Assembly: GCA_023392615.1 (NCBI GenBank)
Contig: JAEVYT010000030.1
Location: 682,001-746,000 of the forward strand
Source: Bacillota bacterium
GTDB lineage: Bacteria; Bacillota; Clostridia; Lachnospirales; Lachnospiraceae
Direction of reading: 5' to 3'
Length of the DNA: 64,000 nucleotides
Shown here: one piece after another, positions 9,365-17,755 of the stretch
Position numbering within the stretch: the first letter of the stretch is position 1
Layout: each line of letters begins with the position of its first letter
Notes under the pieces: generated by a model
Told to the model about the DNA's origin: nothing
Database searches by the model: none
Seen by the model: the letters and a program-made list of their open reading frames with translations, nothing else
Program-made: the position numbers and the translations under genes

Positions 9365-9530
9365 CTTTATTTGCTTGCGAAGTATCTTTTTTGTTTTTCA
9401 AACTCCGCATTACTAATATAATTGCTAGTGCAATAATGACAGCGACAATAATTACCCCTACCAATAAGCTATTTGTCGGTATATTAGTAATTGTTTTTTC
9501 TGGGATATCAGAATCAAGCAAAAGAAACAT
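9357..9530 (-). CDS. Small single-helix membrane protein (57 residues)
   Basis: ATG at 9530, four bases after the stop of the preceding gene (9534-9536); it ends overlapping the start of the next. Layout: about 22 outside residues (MFLLLDSDIPEKTITNIPTN), one membrane helix (SLLVGVIIVAVIIALAIILV) and a positively charged cytoplasmic tail (MRSLKNKKDTSQ). This is the same plan as its upstream neighbour, with a matching helix, so the pair looks like a duplication. Unknown function; possibly accessory subunits of the MFS transporter or signalling peptides. Short length argues for caution, but the coupled arrangement supports it being real. Confidence 0.6.
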   Translation of the reverse strand: MFLLLDSDIPEKTITNIPTNSLLVGVIIVAVIIALAIILVMRSLKNKKDTSQANKDE

Positions 9531-9533
9531 AGC

Positions 9534-9773
9534 TTATTTCTCTCCTTTTTCTTGTACATTGTCATTAGTTTCAAAAGTTGATGCACTATCCTGCTGATTT
9601 TGATCTGAAGGTTGATTTTTATTATGTGTTTTTTTATTGTTAATGCTTTGTTCAATTAAACAAAATGCTATAATAACAGCAATGATTACACCGACAACTA
9701 AGAAGGGTAACACCACATCGCTTAGCGTGATAGACGGCGTCGATATATCAAGATAGATTAATGGCATTTTCAT
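9534..9773 (-). CDS. Small single-helix membrane protein (79 residues)
   Basis: Its first base overlaps the last base of the MFS gene (9773). A short outside segment (MKMPLIYLDISTPSITLSD) is followed by one helix (VVLPFLVVGVIIAVIIAFCL) and a hydrophilic tail rich in Asn, Gln, Lys and Asp. The helix resembles that of the next protein (9357-9530). No family recognised. Gene order MFS, single helix, single helix, four-helix protein suggests one membrane complex. Transmembrane topology is well supported; the function is not. Confidence 0.6.
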   Translation of the reverse strand: MKMPLIYLDISTPSITLSDVVLPFLVVGVIIAVIIAFCLIEQSINNKKTHNKNQPSDQNQQDSASTFETNDNVQEKGEK

Positions 9774-10825
9774 TATAATTCCTCCTCGAATTTTTTAAAG
9801 CGGTTTGATGCAGTTAAATAAATACTTATGGCTGAAATTATTGTAAATGTTATGAGTAAAATAGGACGCAATGATGATGACATGATGAAAAAGAAACAAA
9901 AAGCAGTTCCAATAAACAGCGCCAGTGTTGTTAAACCAAAGCCTAAGCCTGGATTATTCGGAAGTTTTGATACTATAATGCAAAGTGTTATAGAGGTTGT
10001 AATGTTAAAAAGTAAAAGGCCGATGCAACATAAGATTATATTACTATTATAGAATGCAAGTAACGGTGCAGCGATCACAAGTGAGATAACAGTCACATTT
10101 TTCGCACCAAATTTATCGGCTAACAATCCACCTGAAAATTTACCAAAAAACACGCATAACGTCGGTAATAGAGTCAGTATATATGATGTTCTCCAAGTTA
10201 TCGGTGTGTAAGATCCAACTAAGGCTCTGATAATAATTGAAATCATACAAATATAGATGACTATGTCTGCACGATTTATGATGGCTGGTTTCAGGTTGAA
10301 CCTCGCGACTTTACTCCGGTTGTCAGCTTTGCAATACATCAATTGTAAGGCGGCACATATAATTAATATTGTAATCAAGAACCAGGCTGGCAGTAAGTTA
10401 TGCTTTCCGGTAAGTGTACCGATAGTTACGCCTATCGAACCAAAGGAAATGAAAATTCCACTTCTAGCATATCTTCCATTCGCATTAATTAGTGAATCAA
10501 TTCCCCCGCCAATATGAAAGAAAGCATTGCCAAGGGCACACATAATGAGCTTTACCCATGCGAAATATGGAAAAGCAACTCCCAGAGCAACCGCTATTGT
10601 ACCGAATATTGCAAAATATGTATTGGATATCTTAGATTGATCAGCAAGATATCCTATCGGTACTTGTAAAGCAAAAGCTATAAAGTTGTAAATTAGATAA
10701 CCTGTAGTTATCAATGTTATACTATTGAAATTATGATAAAAACTACCGGTCAGAATAAAAAAGCAGGCAAAATCAACAGTAAAATGAGAAATTGAAAAAA
10801 TAGTAAGTTGTTTTTTGTAATTGAT
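9773..10825 (-). CDS. MFS transporter with an apparent ATC start codon
   Basis: Major facilitator protein, about 350 residues and 10-12 helices. The first standard start in frame (TTG near 10714) would delete the first helix. In frame upstream is a classic MFS first helix, SISHFTVDFACFFILTGSF, beginning (M)NYKKQLTIF at an ATC codon (10825-10823) that sits seven bases after AGAAGGTG. I therefore place the start at 10825 although ATC is not a normal initiator. Conserved loop features include YLADQSKISN and LLADKFGAKN. Its neighbours are three small membrane proteins in a tightly packed operon. Substrate unknown; remotely like fosmidomycin-resistance-type exporters. Confidence 0.75.
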   Translation of the reverse strand: MNYKKQLTIFSISHFTVDFACFFILTGSFYHNFNSITLITTGYLIYNFIAFALQVPIGYLADQSKISNTYFAIFGTIAVALGVAFPYFAWVKLIMCALGNAFFHIGGGIDSLINANGRYARSGIFISFGSIGVTIGTLTGKHNLLPAWFLITILIICAALQLMYCKADNRSKVARFNLKPAIINRADIVIYICMISIIIRALVGSYTPITWRTSYILTLLPTLCVFFGKFSGGLLADKFGAKNVTVISLVIAAPLLAFYNSNIILCCIGLLLFNITTSITLCIIVSKLPNNPGLGFGLTTLALFIGTAFCFFFIMSSSLRPILLITFTIISAISIYLTASNRFKKFEEEL

Positions 10826-10858
10826 AATTATTCACCTTCTTTGGTATAAACTAATATT

Positions 10859-10887
10859 AATATACCATATTATACCAATTGTTACAA
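10859..10887 (-). promoter_or_regulatory. Candidate promoter of the MFS operon with GGTATA repeats
   Basis: On the minus strand TTGTAA (10887-10882), 17 bases, then TATATT (10864-10859). The stretch 10843-10876 contains GGTATA repeated in both orientations (GGTATAA...TATACC), a plausible operator. Both are tentative. Confidence 0.35.
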
Positions 10888-10944
10888 CGATATGTTTGGA
10901 ATTCCTCAATCGTTATTTAATATGTACCCATTACATGAAAGGGT

Positions 10945-11382
10945 TTATAATCGTTGACTCATAACTATGATATAATCAGATGTTTGGAATCCTTTCTTTT
11001 GATAAAATCCTTCCGTACGTTCTCCTTTAGAAGTTATTAAATAGATATTTGATATATTATCGTTCTTTAGCGAGGTCTTTAAAGCATCTAATAATACGGT
11101 TCCATATCCTTTTCCCTGTATGTTTGTTCTGACACAAAACTCTTGAATTTGAAAGTGAATTCCATCAAAATATTGTTCCTTTTGTCCCCATATCATTCCG
11201 ATTATGTTATCATTATCAATCAGAGCTTTTCCAATAAAAGTATTCGTATCCATCATGTTCTTGATTCGAATCCTTGCAGTTTCCTCTGTCCAGCTGTCAT
11301 TCCAAGGCTCTGTATTAAACACGGATACAAATAATTCGACATATTTCTCTAAATCAATTTTTCTCATTTCAATAATTTCCAT
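10945..11382 (-). CDS. GNAT family N-acetyltransferase
   Basis: 145 residues, one GNAT domain that transfers an acetyl group from acetyl-CoA to an amine. The coenzyme A pyrophosphate loop reads VRTNIQGKGYGTVLLDAL (motif A, Q/RxxGxG/A) and motif B is EGFYQKKGFQ. ATG at 11382 follows AAGGAGACATAAT. First of a run of small acetyltransferases and related enzymes on the minus strand. The substrate cannot be assigned. Confidence 0.88.
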   Translation of the reverse strand: MEIIEMRKIDLEKYVELFVSVFNTEPWNDSWTEETARIRIKNMMDTNTFIGKALIDNDNIIGMIWGQKEQYFDGIHFQIQEFCVRTNIQGKGYGTVLLDALKTSLKNDNISNIYLITSKGERTEGFYQKKGFQTSDYIIVMSQRL

Positions 11383-11480
11383 ATTATGTCTCCTTATTCG
11401 ATAATCTCATTTGGGTTATATAGTTGATTGTTTTATTTATTATCTTTGATATTAATTTTACTTAAAAGCTCATTGTCAAA

Positions 11481-11942
11481 TTAGTTAAGATTCAGGATCA
11501 TACCTTCATCTGTTTGAATAAAACCCATCTTTTCATATAAAAATCTTCCGGATTCTGTGGCATCAAGAGAAATCTCAGTAACTCCATTTTGTTTCGCCTC
11601 TTCGATCAACATATTCATCATTTTTAAGGCGATTCCTTGCCGGCGATATGTGCTTCTTGTGTATACGTTCATGACATGCGCCCTGTTTCCGCTGGGATGG
11701 TCAAATGTTGGCATAAGCTTAATGTAACAAATGGTAGCACATCCAATCACTTCATTATCAACATCATCAATCGCTAACAAGGTAGATTGATTTCCATTTT
11801 TAAAATACTCTTCTGTACTCTTCATAAATGCCTGGCTAAACACCGTATCTTCAGATAAGTTGTTTACTACTTTAAGCATTTCAATTCTAATACGCATTAC
11901 TAAATTGAGCTCATTTGTACTTGATTTTACAAAGTTAATCAT
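11481..11942 (-). CDS. GNAT family N-acetyltransferase
   Basis: 153 residues. Motif A is RSTYRRQGIALKMMNMLIEEA and motif B is GRFLYEKMGF. The start ATG at 11942 (MINFVKSST) has AAAGGAG five bases upstream; an in-frame ATG at 11966 would place that site inside the coding region. No clear relative beyond the general acetyltransferase fold. It sits 55 bases downstream of the methyltransferase-like gene, perhaps co-transcribed. Confidence 0.87.
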   Translation of the reverse strand: MINFVKSSTNELNLVMRIRIEMLKVVNNLSEDTVFSQAFMKSTEEYFKNGNQSTLLAIDDVDNEVIGCATICYIKLMPTFDHPSGNRAHVMNVYTRSTYRRQGIALKMMNMLIEEAKQNGVTEISLDATESGRFLYEKMGFIQTDEGMILNLN

Positions 11943-11997
11943 AGAATCTCCTTTTAAAATTATCATTAGAAGGTAAACGAATTAGTATAACATAGTA

Positions 11998-12627
11998 TTA
12001 CACAATAAATCCTGTAATACTGAGAATGAAAATAATTAGAAGTATTGCAGACTCTGTTTTGGTAAACAGCACACACTTCACATCTTTTGAATATTGTGTA
12101 TAAGCGTCTCCGAACAATGGTTTTAGCTGTCTATTCTCTTCTGTTTTTGCATTTATGTATTGCATTATAATTATGAGTAAAGCGATTAATAATCCATCGA
12201 GGGAACGAAGTGATATCATAAAACCTGCTTGCAAGATTATGAACGTTCCATACATGGGATGACGAACCTTAGCATAATAGCCATTTGTAAGCAATGTCTT
12301 TGGGGTTATGTCTTTACCCCTTGCTTGATGGTTTTGAAAGGTTATCGTAGAAAGCCTTAATGAACCGTAGCAATTTATAATTAGTCCCGCGATAAAGTAT
12401 AATAGATCAGCCTCTGTAATATTTAATTCATCTAGATAGAACAAGGAGTCAGTGTCATTCCAGGGCTGGATGTCCGGAATATAGTGAAATAGACTTTTAA
12501 ATACGTAATATAGTAACAGATAAACTATTACACCCCATAATAACTTGATCATTTTTAGAAATATGTTATTGGATTGTAACATATTATTATATTTATCAAA
12601 ATGTAATTTTTTCTCATATTTTAACAT
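11998..12627 (-). CDS. Isoprenylcysteine/phospholipid methyltransferase-like membrane protein
   Basis: 209 residues with about five membrane helices. The signature NGYYAKVRHPMYGTF (about 125-140) matches the ICMT/PEMT superfamily, in which the RHP motif and a downstream Glu bind S-adenosylmethionine at the membrane face; AKTEENRQLKPLFGDAYTQY fits the second half of that motif. Such proteins methylate lipids, lipid-soluble small molecules or protein C-termini; the bacterial substrate here is unknown. Start ATG 12627 follows AAGGGTGATTTT. Confidence 0.8.
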   Translation of the reverse strand: MLKYEKKLHFDKYNNMLQSNNIFLKMIKLLWGVIVYLLLYYVFKSLFHYIPDIQPWNDTDSLFYLDELNITEADLLYFIAGLIINCYGSLRLSTITFQNHQARGKDITPKTLLTNGYYAKVRHPMYGTFIILQAGFMISLRSLDGLLIALLIIIMQYINAKTEENRQLKPLFGDAYTQYSKDVKCVLFTKTESAILLIIFILSITGFIV

Positions 12628-12658
12628 AAAATCACCCTTCAATAAATTGATTTGAATT

Positions 12659-13270
12659 TTAATCAGTTCGGCGCAACATTAAGCGAAGTCCAAAATATAT
12701 GATAACACTTCCGACAGCAATATTAAGTACATTCATGATAATCGGTGATAAGAAGCTACTAATTATGGTACCAAGGAATGCAATCATACTTAAAAAGACA
12801 ACTGTGGATAATACACAACCAAATCCGAAGTAGCCAAGTTGTACCCGGTTATAATTATTTTCGATTACCTGTGTAGAAAATACGCCGCTCCAGAATATGA
12901 TGGTTAATGGATTTGACGCTGTTAATAGAAGCCCTTGAAGAAAGATATCTTTCTTATTTCCTCCCGATAATAGATGGATTCCCGGGATTAAATTAATATG
13001 AAAAGCGCTCCCAATCATATTTGCACCGAAGAATATTAATACAAATGCGCCGAATATTTTAATAAATGTTTTAATGTTTTTCCTATCTATGATTGCGCTA
13101 ACACCGATACCGGATAACGTGATAAATAATAAATCGATTAAGGAGATTGCCAGTACCAGCGAGAACCCTTCCTCAATACCGAATTTTGCGGAGGTGTTGA
13201 ACACCAGAAGACACATAGGACCAACGGCCAACTGTAACAACATTCCGAATCTGAACCCTTTAAAAATCAT
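12659..13270 (-). CDS. LysE/RhtB-family amino-acid exporter
   Basis: 203 residues with six predicted helices. The N-terminal FRFGMLLQLAVGPMCLLVFN corresponds to the family's conserved first helix (G...GP), and the second half contains LTASNPLTIIFWSGVF, the usual NP motif. The family exports amino acids or similar metabolites by proton antiport. ATG 13270 is preceded by GTGAGGAAAAAT; a GTG at 13282 would lie within that site. Located among acetyltransferases, it may export a toxic or modified amine. Confidence 0.88.
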   Translation of the reverse strand: MIFKGFRFGMLLQLAVGPMCLLVFNTSAKFGIEEGFSLVLAISLIDLLFITLSGIGVSAIIDRKNIKTFIKIFGAFVLIFFGANMIGSAFHINLIPGIHLLSGGNKKDIFLQGLLLTASNPLTIIFWSGVFSTQVIENNYNRVQLGYFGFGCVLSTVVFLSMIAFLGTIISSFLSPIIMNVLNIAVGSVIIYFGLRLMLRRTD

Positions 13271-13296
13271 ATTTTTCCTCACTACAAACTTACCAA

Positions 13297-13821
13297 TTAT
13301 GTATCGATTTCAAGAGAATATTTTAGTTCCTCTCTGTCTTCCTCGGATAACTTGTTTTTACGCCCCTGTCTCCTACTTTCCAGTGCCATACCTAATTTCT
13401 CCATAACTCGGTAGGATGCAATATTCTCACTATCACAGAAAGCCACAAATTTGTTAATCTTGAGCTTCTTTATTCCAAAATCAATGATTCCATTGGCTGC
13501 TTCCACCGCATAGCCATTACCCCAGTAGTCTTTATGAATAATCCAACCCAACTCGCCTATCTTCCTATCCTCATCGAGATAGACACAAACTCCTCCAATA
13601 TGTTCTTCACCTAGAAGGATGGCGAATTCGTAGAAATCAGGATCAGAACTAATCCATTGTAATTCCGCGTCTTCAATAAAGCTTTTGGTTTCAGATATAT
13701 CAATATTCGGTAGATATACCATGAATTTTGCGTTTTCCGTATCACCGGAATAAGCGTGAGTTGAATACAAATATTGCATTCCCAACGGAACTAATATTAA
13801 TCTTTTTGTCATTACTTTCAT
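13297..13821 (-). CDS. RimJ/RimL-type GNAT acetyltransferase
   Basis: 174 residues. Start region MTKRLILVPL is typical of the RimJ/RimL-like branch (Acetyltransf_3), and the core reads WIIHKDYWGNGYAVEAANGIIDFG followed by SENIASYRVMEKLGM. Members acetylate protein N-termini or antibiotics. ATG 13821 follows AAGGATGGTGGAGA; the in-frame ATG four codons later is an alternative. The final segment is basic (LESRRQGRKNKLSEED). Confidence 0.88.
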   Translation of the reverse strand: MKVMTKRLILVPLGMQYLYSTHAYSGDTENAKFMVYLPNIDISETKSFIEDAELQWISSDPDFYEFAILLGEEHIGGVCVYLDEDRKIGELGWIIHKDYWGNGYAVEAANGIIDFGIKKLKINKFVAFCDSENIASYRVMEKLGMALESRRQGRKNKLSEEDREELKYSLEIDT

Positions 13822-13877
13822 TCTCCACCATCCTTTTGTAATTGTAAATCTTTTGCGGCTACTTATATTTATTCATA

Positions 13878-14405
13878 TTAATGTTTTCTCATTCGCCTTA
13901 AAGTATCTTCCAAAGTAATACATTCTGCATATCTCGTATTCCAGATAAACTCATTATAGTATTTATAACTCATCTCAGACGTCATATATTGGTTACTCAT
14001 GGTGGAATTAGAATGAGCAGGAATTATCATATGATAACCGTGCTCAAAACCACATTTTACCGTCGCATCAATACAATAATCAGTTTGAAGGCCTACGAGG
14101 AAGATTTCTCGTTCCCCTGTTTCATTTAGATATTCTAATAACCCACTTTCTTTAAAGGCACTGTTCACTGTTTTATCGAAGATTTTTTCGCCGGATAGGG
14201 GTGCGAATTCAGAGTAAATTTCAAAGCCATCCGTTCCATTGGTTAATTCACTGCCCCCACCGTCATCATGCCTTACATAAATAACTTCAATCTGATTCTC
14301 TCTAGCGGTTTTTATCAGCTCTTTAACATTTTTAACAAACGTATCAAATGCATATAAATATTGATTAGTAATTAATTTTTGAGTATCTACTACAAGTAAA
14401 ATCAT
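13878..14405 (-). CDS. Isochorismatase-family cysteine hydrolase
   Basis: 175 residues. The catalytic triad is clear: Asp7 (LLVVDTQ), Lys78 (IFDKTVNSAF) and Cys111 (LQTDYCIDATVKCGFEHGY), the last being the family signature of nicotinamidase/isochorismatase-like enzymes. ATG 14405 follows AAGGAGTAAAGAC. A second, more diverged member of the family lies at 6318-6809 with Lys78 and Cys111 at equivalent positions. Likely an amidase for a small molecule; substrate not known. Confidence 0.9.
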   Translation of the reverse strand: MILLVVDTQKLITNQYLYAFDTFVKNVKELIKTARENQIEVIYVRHDDGGGSELTNGTDGFEIYSEFAPLSGEKIFDKTVNSAFKESGLLEYLNETGEREIFLVGLQTDYCIDATVKCGFEHGYHMIIPAHSNSTMSNQYMTSEMSYKYYNEFIWNTRYAECITLEDTLRRMRKH

Positions 14406-14457
14406 GTCTTTACTCCTTGCTATATCGTATTATATATAGATTATCATAAAATGTAGC

Positions 14458-15216
14458 TTAATATACAACTTCATATGCGACATATTCATGATCAAAATGA
14501 TATCCTAGCTTTTCTGATAAAGCCACGGACCATTTGTTCTGGGCATCCCAGCTAGGGTATAATTTTCTATCCAAACATTCCAGGATTAATTTTGCGCCAC
14601 ATACATATGCAAGGCCTCTTCTTCGGTACTCTTCCTTAGTATCAATCTCAATCTCAATGCCCTCAAGATATCTTGAATAGGAGGAGGCACCGGCTACAAG
14701 CACACCCTCCTTTAATATAGCCACGCCAATTCCTAAGCGATGGTACATATCATAATCTTTGTATTGGGATACAAGATCTTTGCTCCATTCATTTGCTCTG
14801 CATTGATTGAATATTACTTCATCAATCATACTTAAGGTGTATTCATTTGGTAAAGAACGAATGATATCCTGTAATTTCTCCTTGTCGAACACATCAGGTT
14901 CTTTTTTGATTGCGTAACGAGTCACCTGCTTTGCCTTAACGCCATAGGTTTGTTCAATCAGAGCTGCCCATTCCTCGCTTTGTGGTACCATAATAATATA
15001 ATTCTTTCGTTCCGGCTGAAATTTTATAAGTTCCTTACTCGGCTCGCCGCCTAAAAAACAAAAATCACCGAGCAATGCCATAGCGGAACGAGGATTTTCC
15101 TCGGTATCAGCATAAATACTGCCCATGATTTTTTGTAGACAGGACCATATGGGAGTCTCCTGCCAGTTAGAGAATAATGGTTTTGCTTTTTGAGTATCAT
15201 TAATTTTTGTAATCAT
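14458..15216 (-). CDS. ZmaR-type GNAT acetyltransferase
   Basis: 252 residues, longer than ordinary GNATs. The C-terminal half holds the acetyl-CoA site (IEIEIDTKEEYRRRGLAYVCGAKLILECL) followed by PSWDAQNKWSVALSEKLGY, the layout of the GNAT_acetyltran family that includes zwittermicin resistance protein ZmaR. ATG 15216 has GAGGAGA six bases upstream; an ATG at 15231 overlaps the preceding stop. Probably coupled to the acetyltransferase just upstream. Antibiotic or amine acetylation is plausible but unproven. Confidence 0.85.
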   Translation of the reverse strand: MITKINDTQKAKPLFSNWQETPIWSCLQKIMGSIYADTEENPRSAMALLGDFCFLGGEPSKELIKFQPERKNYIIMVPQSEEWAALIEQTYGVKAKQVTRYAIKKEPDVFDKEKLQDIIRSLPNEYTLSMIDEVIFNQCRANEWSKDLVSQYKDYDMYHRLGIGVAILKEGVLVAGASSYSRYLEGIEIEIDTKEEYRRRGLAYVCGAKLILECLDRKLYPSWDAQNKWSVALSEKLGYHFDHEYVAYEVVY

Positions 15217-15230
15217 TATTTGTCTCCTCA

Positions 15231-15794
15231 TTACTTATATCTATTTGCTTGAAGTAATCGTTCTATTGTATTAATCACATTTGTCCTTTCGGAAAAATAT
15301 AAGGTTCCCATACCGGGCATCGCATGTATCGGCTGGAATCCGATTCGTTCTAAAGATTTACGACCTTCTATTGAAATAGCGTCCGCATAGATATCTGAAT
15401 AAGTGCTACCGTTTTGTTCTAACCAGGTTTTAAGCCCCTCATATAAGTGATATATCAAACCTTGCCCTCTAAATTTAGGTAAAATTAATATGCAATGACA
15501 ATAAAGAACACCCTTGCCTACTTCATTCAAATTCGCTTTCGTCAATAATTTGTAGATTGGTTTGTTTGTATTAATTGAGATGTTAGGCAGCTGATTATTA
15601 ATTGGAACTATCGTTATATAACCAGAAGGTTCTTGATCCGTTGTTAGCCAGATAATACAATTTTTTCTGGAATAAATCAGGGCAGCATCTTCATCAGTTA
15701 TCCAATCTGATCTCTGAAATGTAGCATGATCCATATTCCGAGCAATCACTTTGATAGTCTCTGAAGCATATTCAATTAATTTGATTTCAAACAT
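15231..15794 (-). CDS. GNAT-like acetyltransferase
   Basis: 187 residues. A GNAT core is visible at about 90-165: CHCILILPKFRGQGLIYHLYEGL (motif A) and IEGRKSLERIGF (motif B). ATG 15794 follows GGAGATTGGTATTT; a TTG three codons upstream overlaps that site. The stop overlaps or touches the start of the ZmaR-like gene, so the two are probably one transcript. Substrate unknown. Confidence 0.82.
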   Translation of the reverse strand: MFEIKLIEYASETIKVIARNMDHATFQRSDWITDEDAALIYSRKNCIIWLTTDQEPSGYITIVPINNQLPNISINTNKPIYKLLTKANLNEVGKGVLYCHCILILPKFRGQGLIYHLYEGLKTWLEQNGSTYSDIYADAISIEGRKSLERIGFQPIHAMPGMGTLYFSERTNVINTIERLLQANRYK

Positions 15795-15901
15795 AAATAC
15801 CAATCTCCGTTCAATACTTTAGATAGAATACAATACAGATGTGTCAATTGACCCCAAAATAATATCTAAAGGATGGTTTTTAAATGTAAGAAAAGGTTTT
15901 A

Positions 15902-16765
15902 TTATTTAAACTCCTCTTCATGTGATTTAAAAAAGTCAAAATAGGTTCGTACATTCTCTAGATTTGTCCATCTCTCGATCGTTACCGGATTTTCATCAAG
16001 GTTGTATATTTTAGCACCGCGCATCGCCAGCAGGAACGGCGAATGAGTTGATATAATAAACTGGCATCCAAAAAATCGAGCTGATTCTTCTAGAAAGCTT
16101 ACTAATTCTATCTGTCGTTTGGGAGAAAGACTATTCTCCGGCTCATCCAACAGATAGAGTCCATTATCGCCGATCTTTTCTGTGAAATAGCGAAAGGCAC
16201 TTTCTCCATTTGAATATTCTCGAACATTATCTATTAATTCTCCCCTTACATATCGGGATTGGGATTTACGCCTAGAGTTATTTACTTTTTTGAGCTGTTC
16301 GTAATCATCCATAGATTTCATTTGAAAATGAGAGTACTTTGACTCAATATATTCATCAAATAGTTTTTCACGCTTTAGGTCAATGCCCTGATTTAGATTA
16401 CGGATATTTAGCATATAATCAAATACATCATCGCTGGTAATAATACGACTGCTCTTCGGTATGTCCTCCTCATCATCTATGTTCATATCACACATACTCA
16501 CGTAATCAGGGAAAAAGTTTGATTTATTATAAACAGAATCACGGATCACTCCGGTTTTTTCTGCAATAACATTTAAAGCAGTTGTTTTTCCCGAGCCATT
16601 ACCGCCATATAGTACAGTAATCGGTTCGAAATCAAGTCGGTCAAGGTCGTGACCTGATAATATTTTAAATGGATAAAAAGAGTCATAACAGGTTCTTTTG
16701 ATGCCAATAAAAAAATCAAATTCCATGTCTGGATTAGGGAAGGTAAAGCTTCTTAAATAAATCAT
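15902..16765 (-). CDS. AAA/ABC-type ATPase, OLD/RecF-like
   Basis: 287 residues. The Walker A motif is YGGNGSGKTT (about 53-62), the signature-like segment is SNGESAFRYF (about 185-194), Walker B is GLYLLDEPENSLSPKRQ (about 200-216) and the H-loop is FIISTHSPFLLAM. This is the arrangement of small stand-alone AAA_15/AAA_21 ATPases related to the ABC/SMC class, which bind DNA or act in overcoming-lysogenization-like systems; no nuclease domain is fused or adjacent. ATG 16765 follows ATAGGAGAACTC. Role unknown. Confidence 0.85.
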   Translation of the reverse strand: MIYLRSFTFPNPDMEFDFFIGIKRTCYDSFYPFKILSGHDLDRLDFEPITVLYGGNGSGKTTALNVIAEKTGVIRDSVYNKSNFFPDYVSMCDMNIDDEEDIPKSSRIITSDDVFDYMLNIRNLNQGIDLKREKLFDEYIESKYSHFQMKSMDDYEQLKKVNNSRRKSQSRYVRGELIDNVREYSNGESAFRYFTEKIGDNGLYLLDEPENSLSPKRQIELVSFLEESARFFGCQFIISTHSPFLLAMRGAKIYNLDENPVTIERWTNLENVRTYFDFFKSHEEEFK

Positions 16766-16892
16766 GAGTTCTCCTATCTAAGAATAAATAAAATATGCAG
16801 GATGACAAGTAATGATATTGGCTATCACCAACATCGCAATACCCCGTGATACAACTGATAGAAAATATTGGAAAGTGCTTTCGTTCCGTTTA

Positions 16893-17351
16893 TTAATCGA
16901 TTTTATTCCGCCAGCTTTGTAGCTCAATAATATTACCCTCCGGATCTTTCGCATATACAAATACTGCTTCCATATCATCCGGGTACCCTGCGGTAACTAA
17001 CGCTCCTATACTACTTCCGCCTGCGTTTATAATATCAGCTAAAGTCTTCTCTACATCATCAACCTCAAACGCCAAGTGGGCGAATCCGGGTCGATTAATC
17101 TCTGTTGGGATGCTTTCTCCTAACTCATCATAAGAAAATATCTCAAGAGTTGGATGATCACTATCATATCCCGGTAATAACAGGTGTTCACCAACAATAT
17201 GTGCACTCTTAAGACCGGTTAGGTGATCCAACCACTCTCCTTTTAGATCTCTTTTTTCATCGATGCTTTTACAATGAAGTACATTCTTATAAAATGCAAT
17301 AAGATTTTTTACATCCTTAGCGATAATGTTGGTGTGTACATAACGAAACAT
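16893..17351 (-). CDS. VOC-superfamily (glyoxalase-like) protein
   Basis: 152 residues in the two-module beta-alpha-beta-beta-beta fold. Candidate metal ligands are His (RYVHTNII), Glu (PTLEIFSY), His (GFAHLAFEVDD) and Glu (GNIIELQSW), so a metal-dependent enzyme such as a glyoxalase I-like lyase is possible. The start ATG at 17351 has GAAAGGAG six bases upstream; a longer frame from 17405 lacks a site. It is the upstream end of the accessory-enzyme run. Confidence 0.88.
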   Translation of the reverse strand: MFRYVHTNIIAKDVKNLIAFYKNVLHCKSIDEKRDLKGEWLDHLTGLKSAHIVGEHLLLPGYDSDHPTLEIFSYDELGESIPTEINRPGFAHLAFEVDDVEKTLADIINAGGSSIGALVTAGYPDDMEAVFVYAKDPEGNIIELQSWRNKID

Positions 17352-17755
17352 AGGAAACTCCTTTCGATACTGATTTATATGGTATTTATATGGTATATTG
17401 GTCAATTGATGTAAAATAATTCGATTCTGATGTTTCTATTCCTGTGGATCTTCTTTTGTTAATTTTGTTTAATTTGCTGTGCTTCATCAAAGAATAGACT
17501 ATCGCTAACGGGAATGACTTTACTATTTTGGACGGTATAGATATGTAATCCATATAAAAGTTTATTCCTAGTTAATGCGAATCAATAGGTCTTATTGTTC
17601 TCCTCAATTGTAATATCCCCCTAAAATTAGCTTATGTAAACCTTTAAGAATCAATATTGATAATTGTATTGAGCGGATAATGATATATAATAAGGTTACA
17701 CCAAATATTAACAGAATTCAACATGGAATTGTAACTTTCAGAGTGTATTTAATTT
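17352..17755. other. Spacer with a short coding remnant
   Basis: About 400 bases. On the minus strand, 17459-17566 contains 35 open codons without a start (GLHIYTVQNSKVIPVSDSLF is protein-like), ending in TAA at 17459-17461. It may be the last piece of a lost gene. No promoter or RNA was recognised otherwise. Confidence 0.35.

Noticed and set aside
10812..10817. A6 run as a phase-variable frameshift in the MFS gene
   Set aside because: Removing one A would join a GTG start to the gene, but that GTG touches the ribosome binding site; the ATC explanation needs no frameshift and has ideal spacing.
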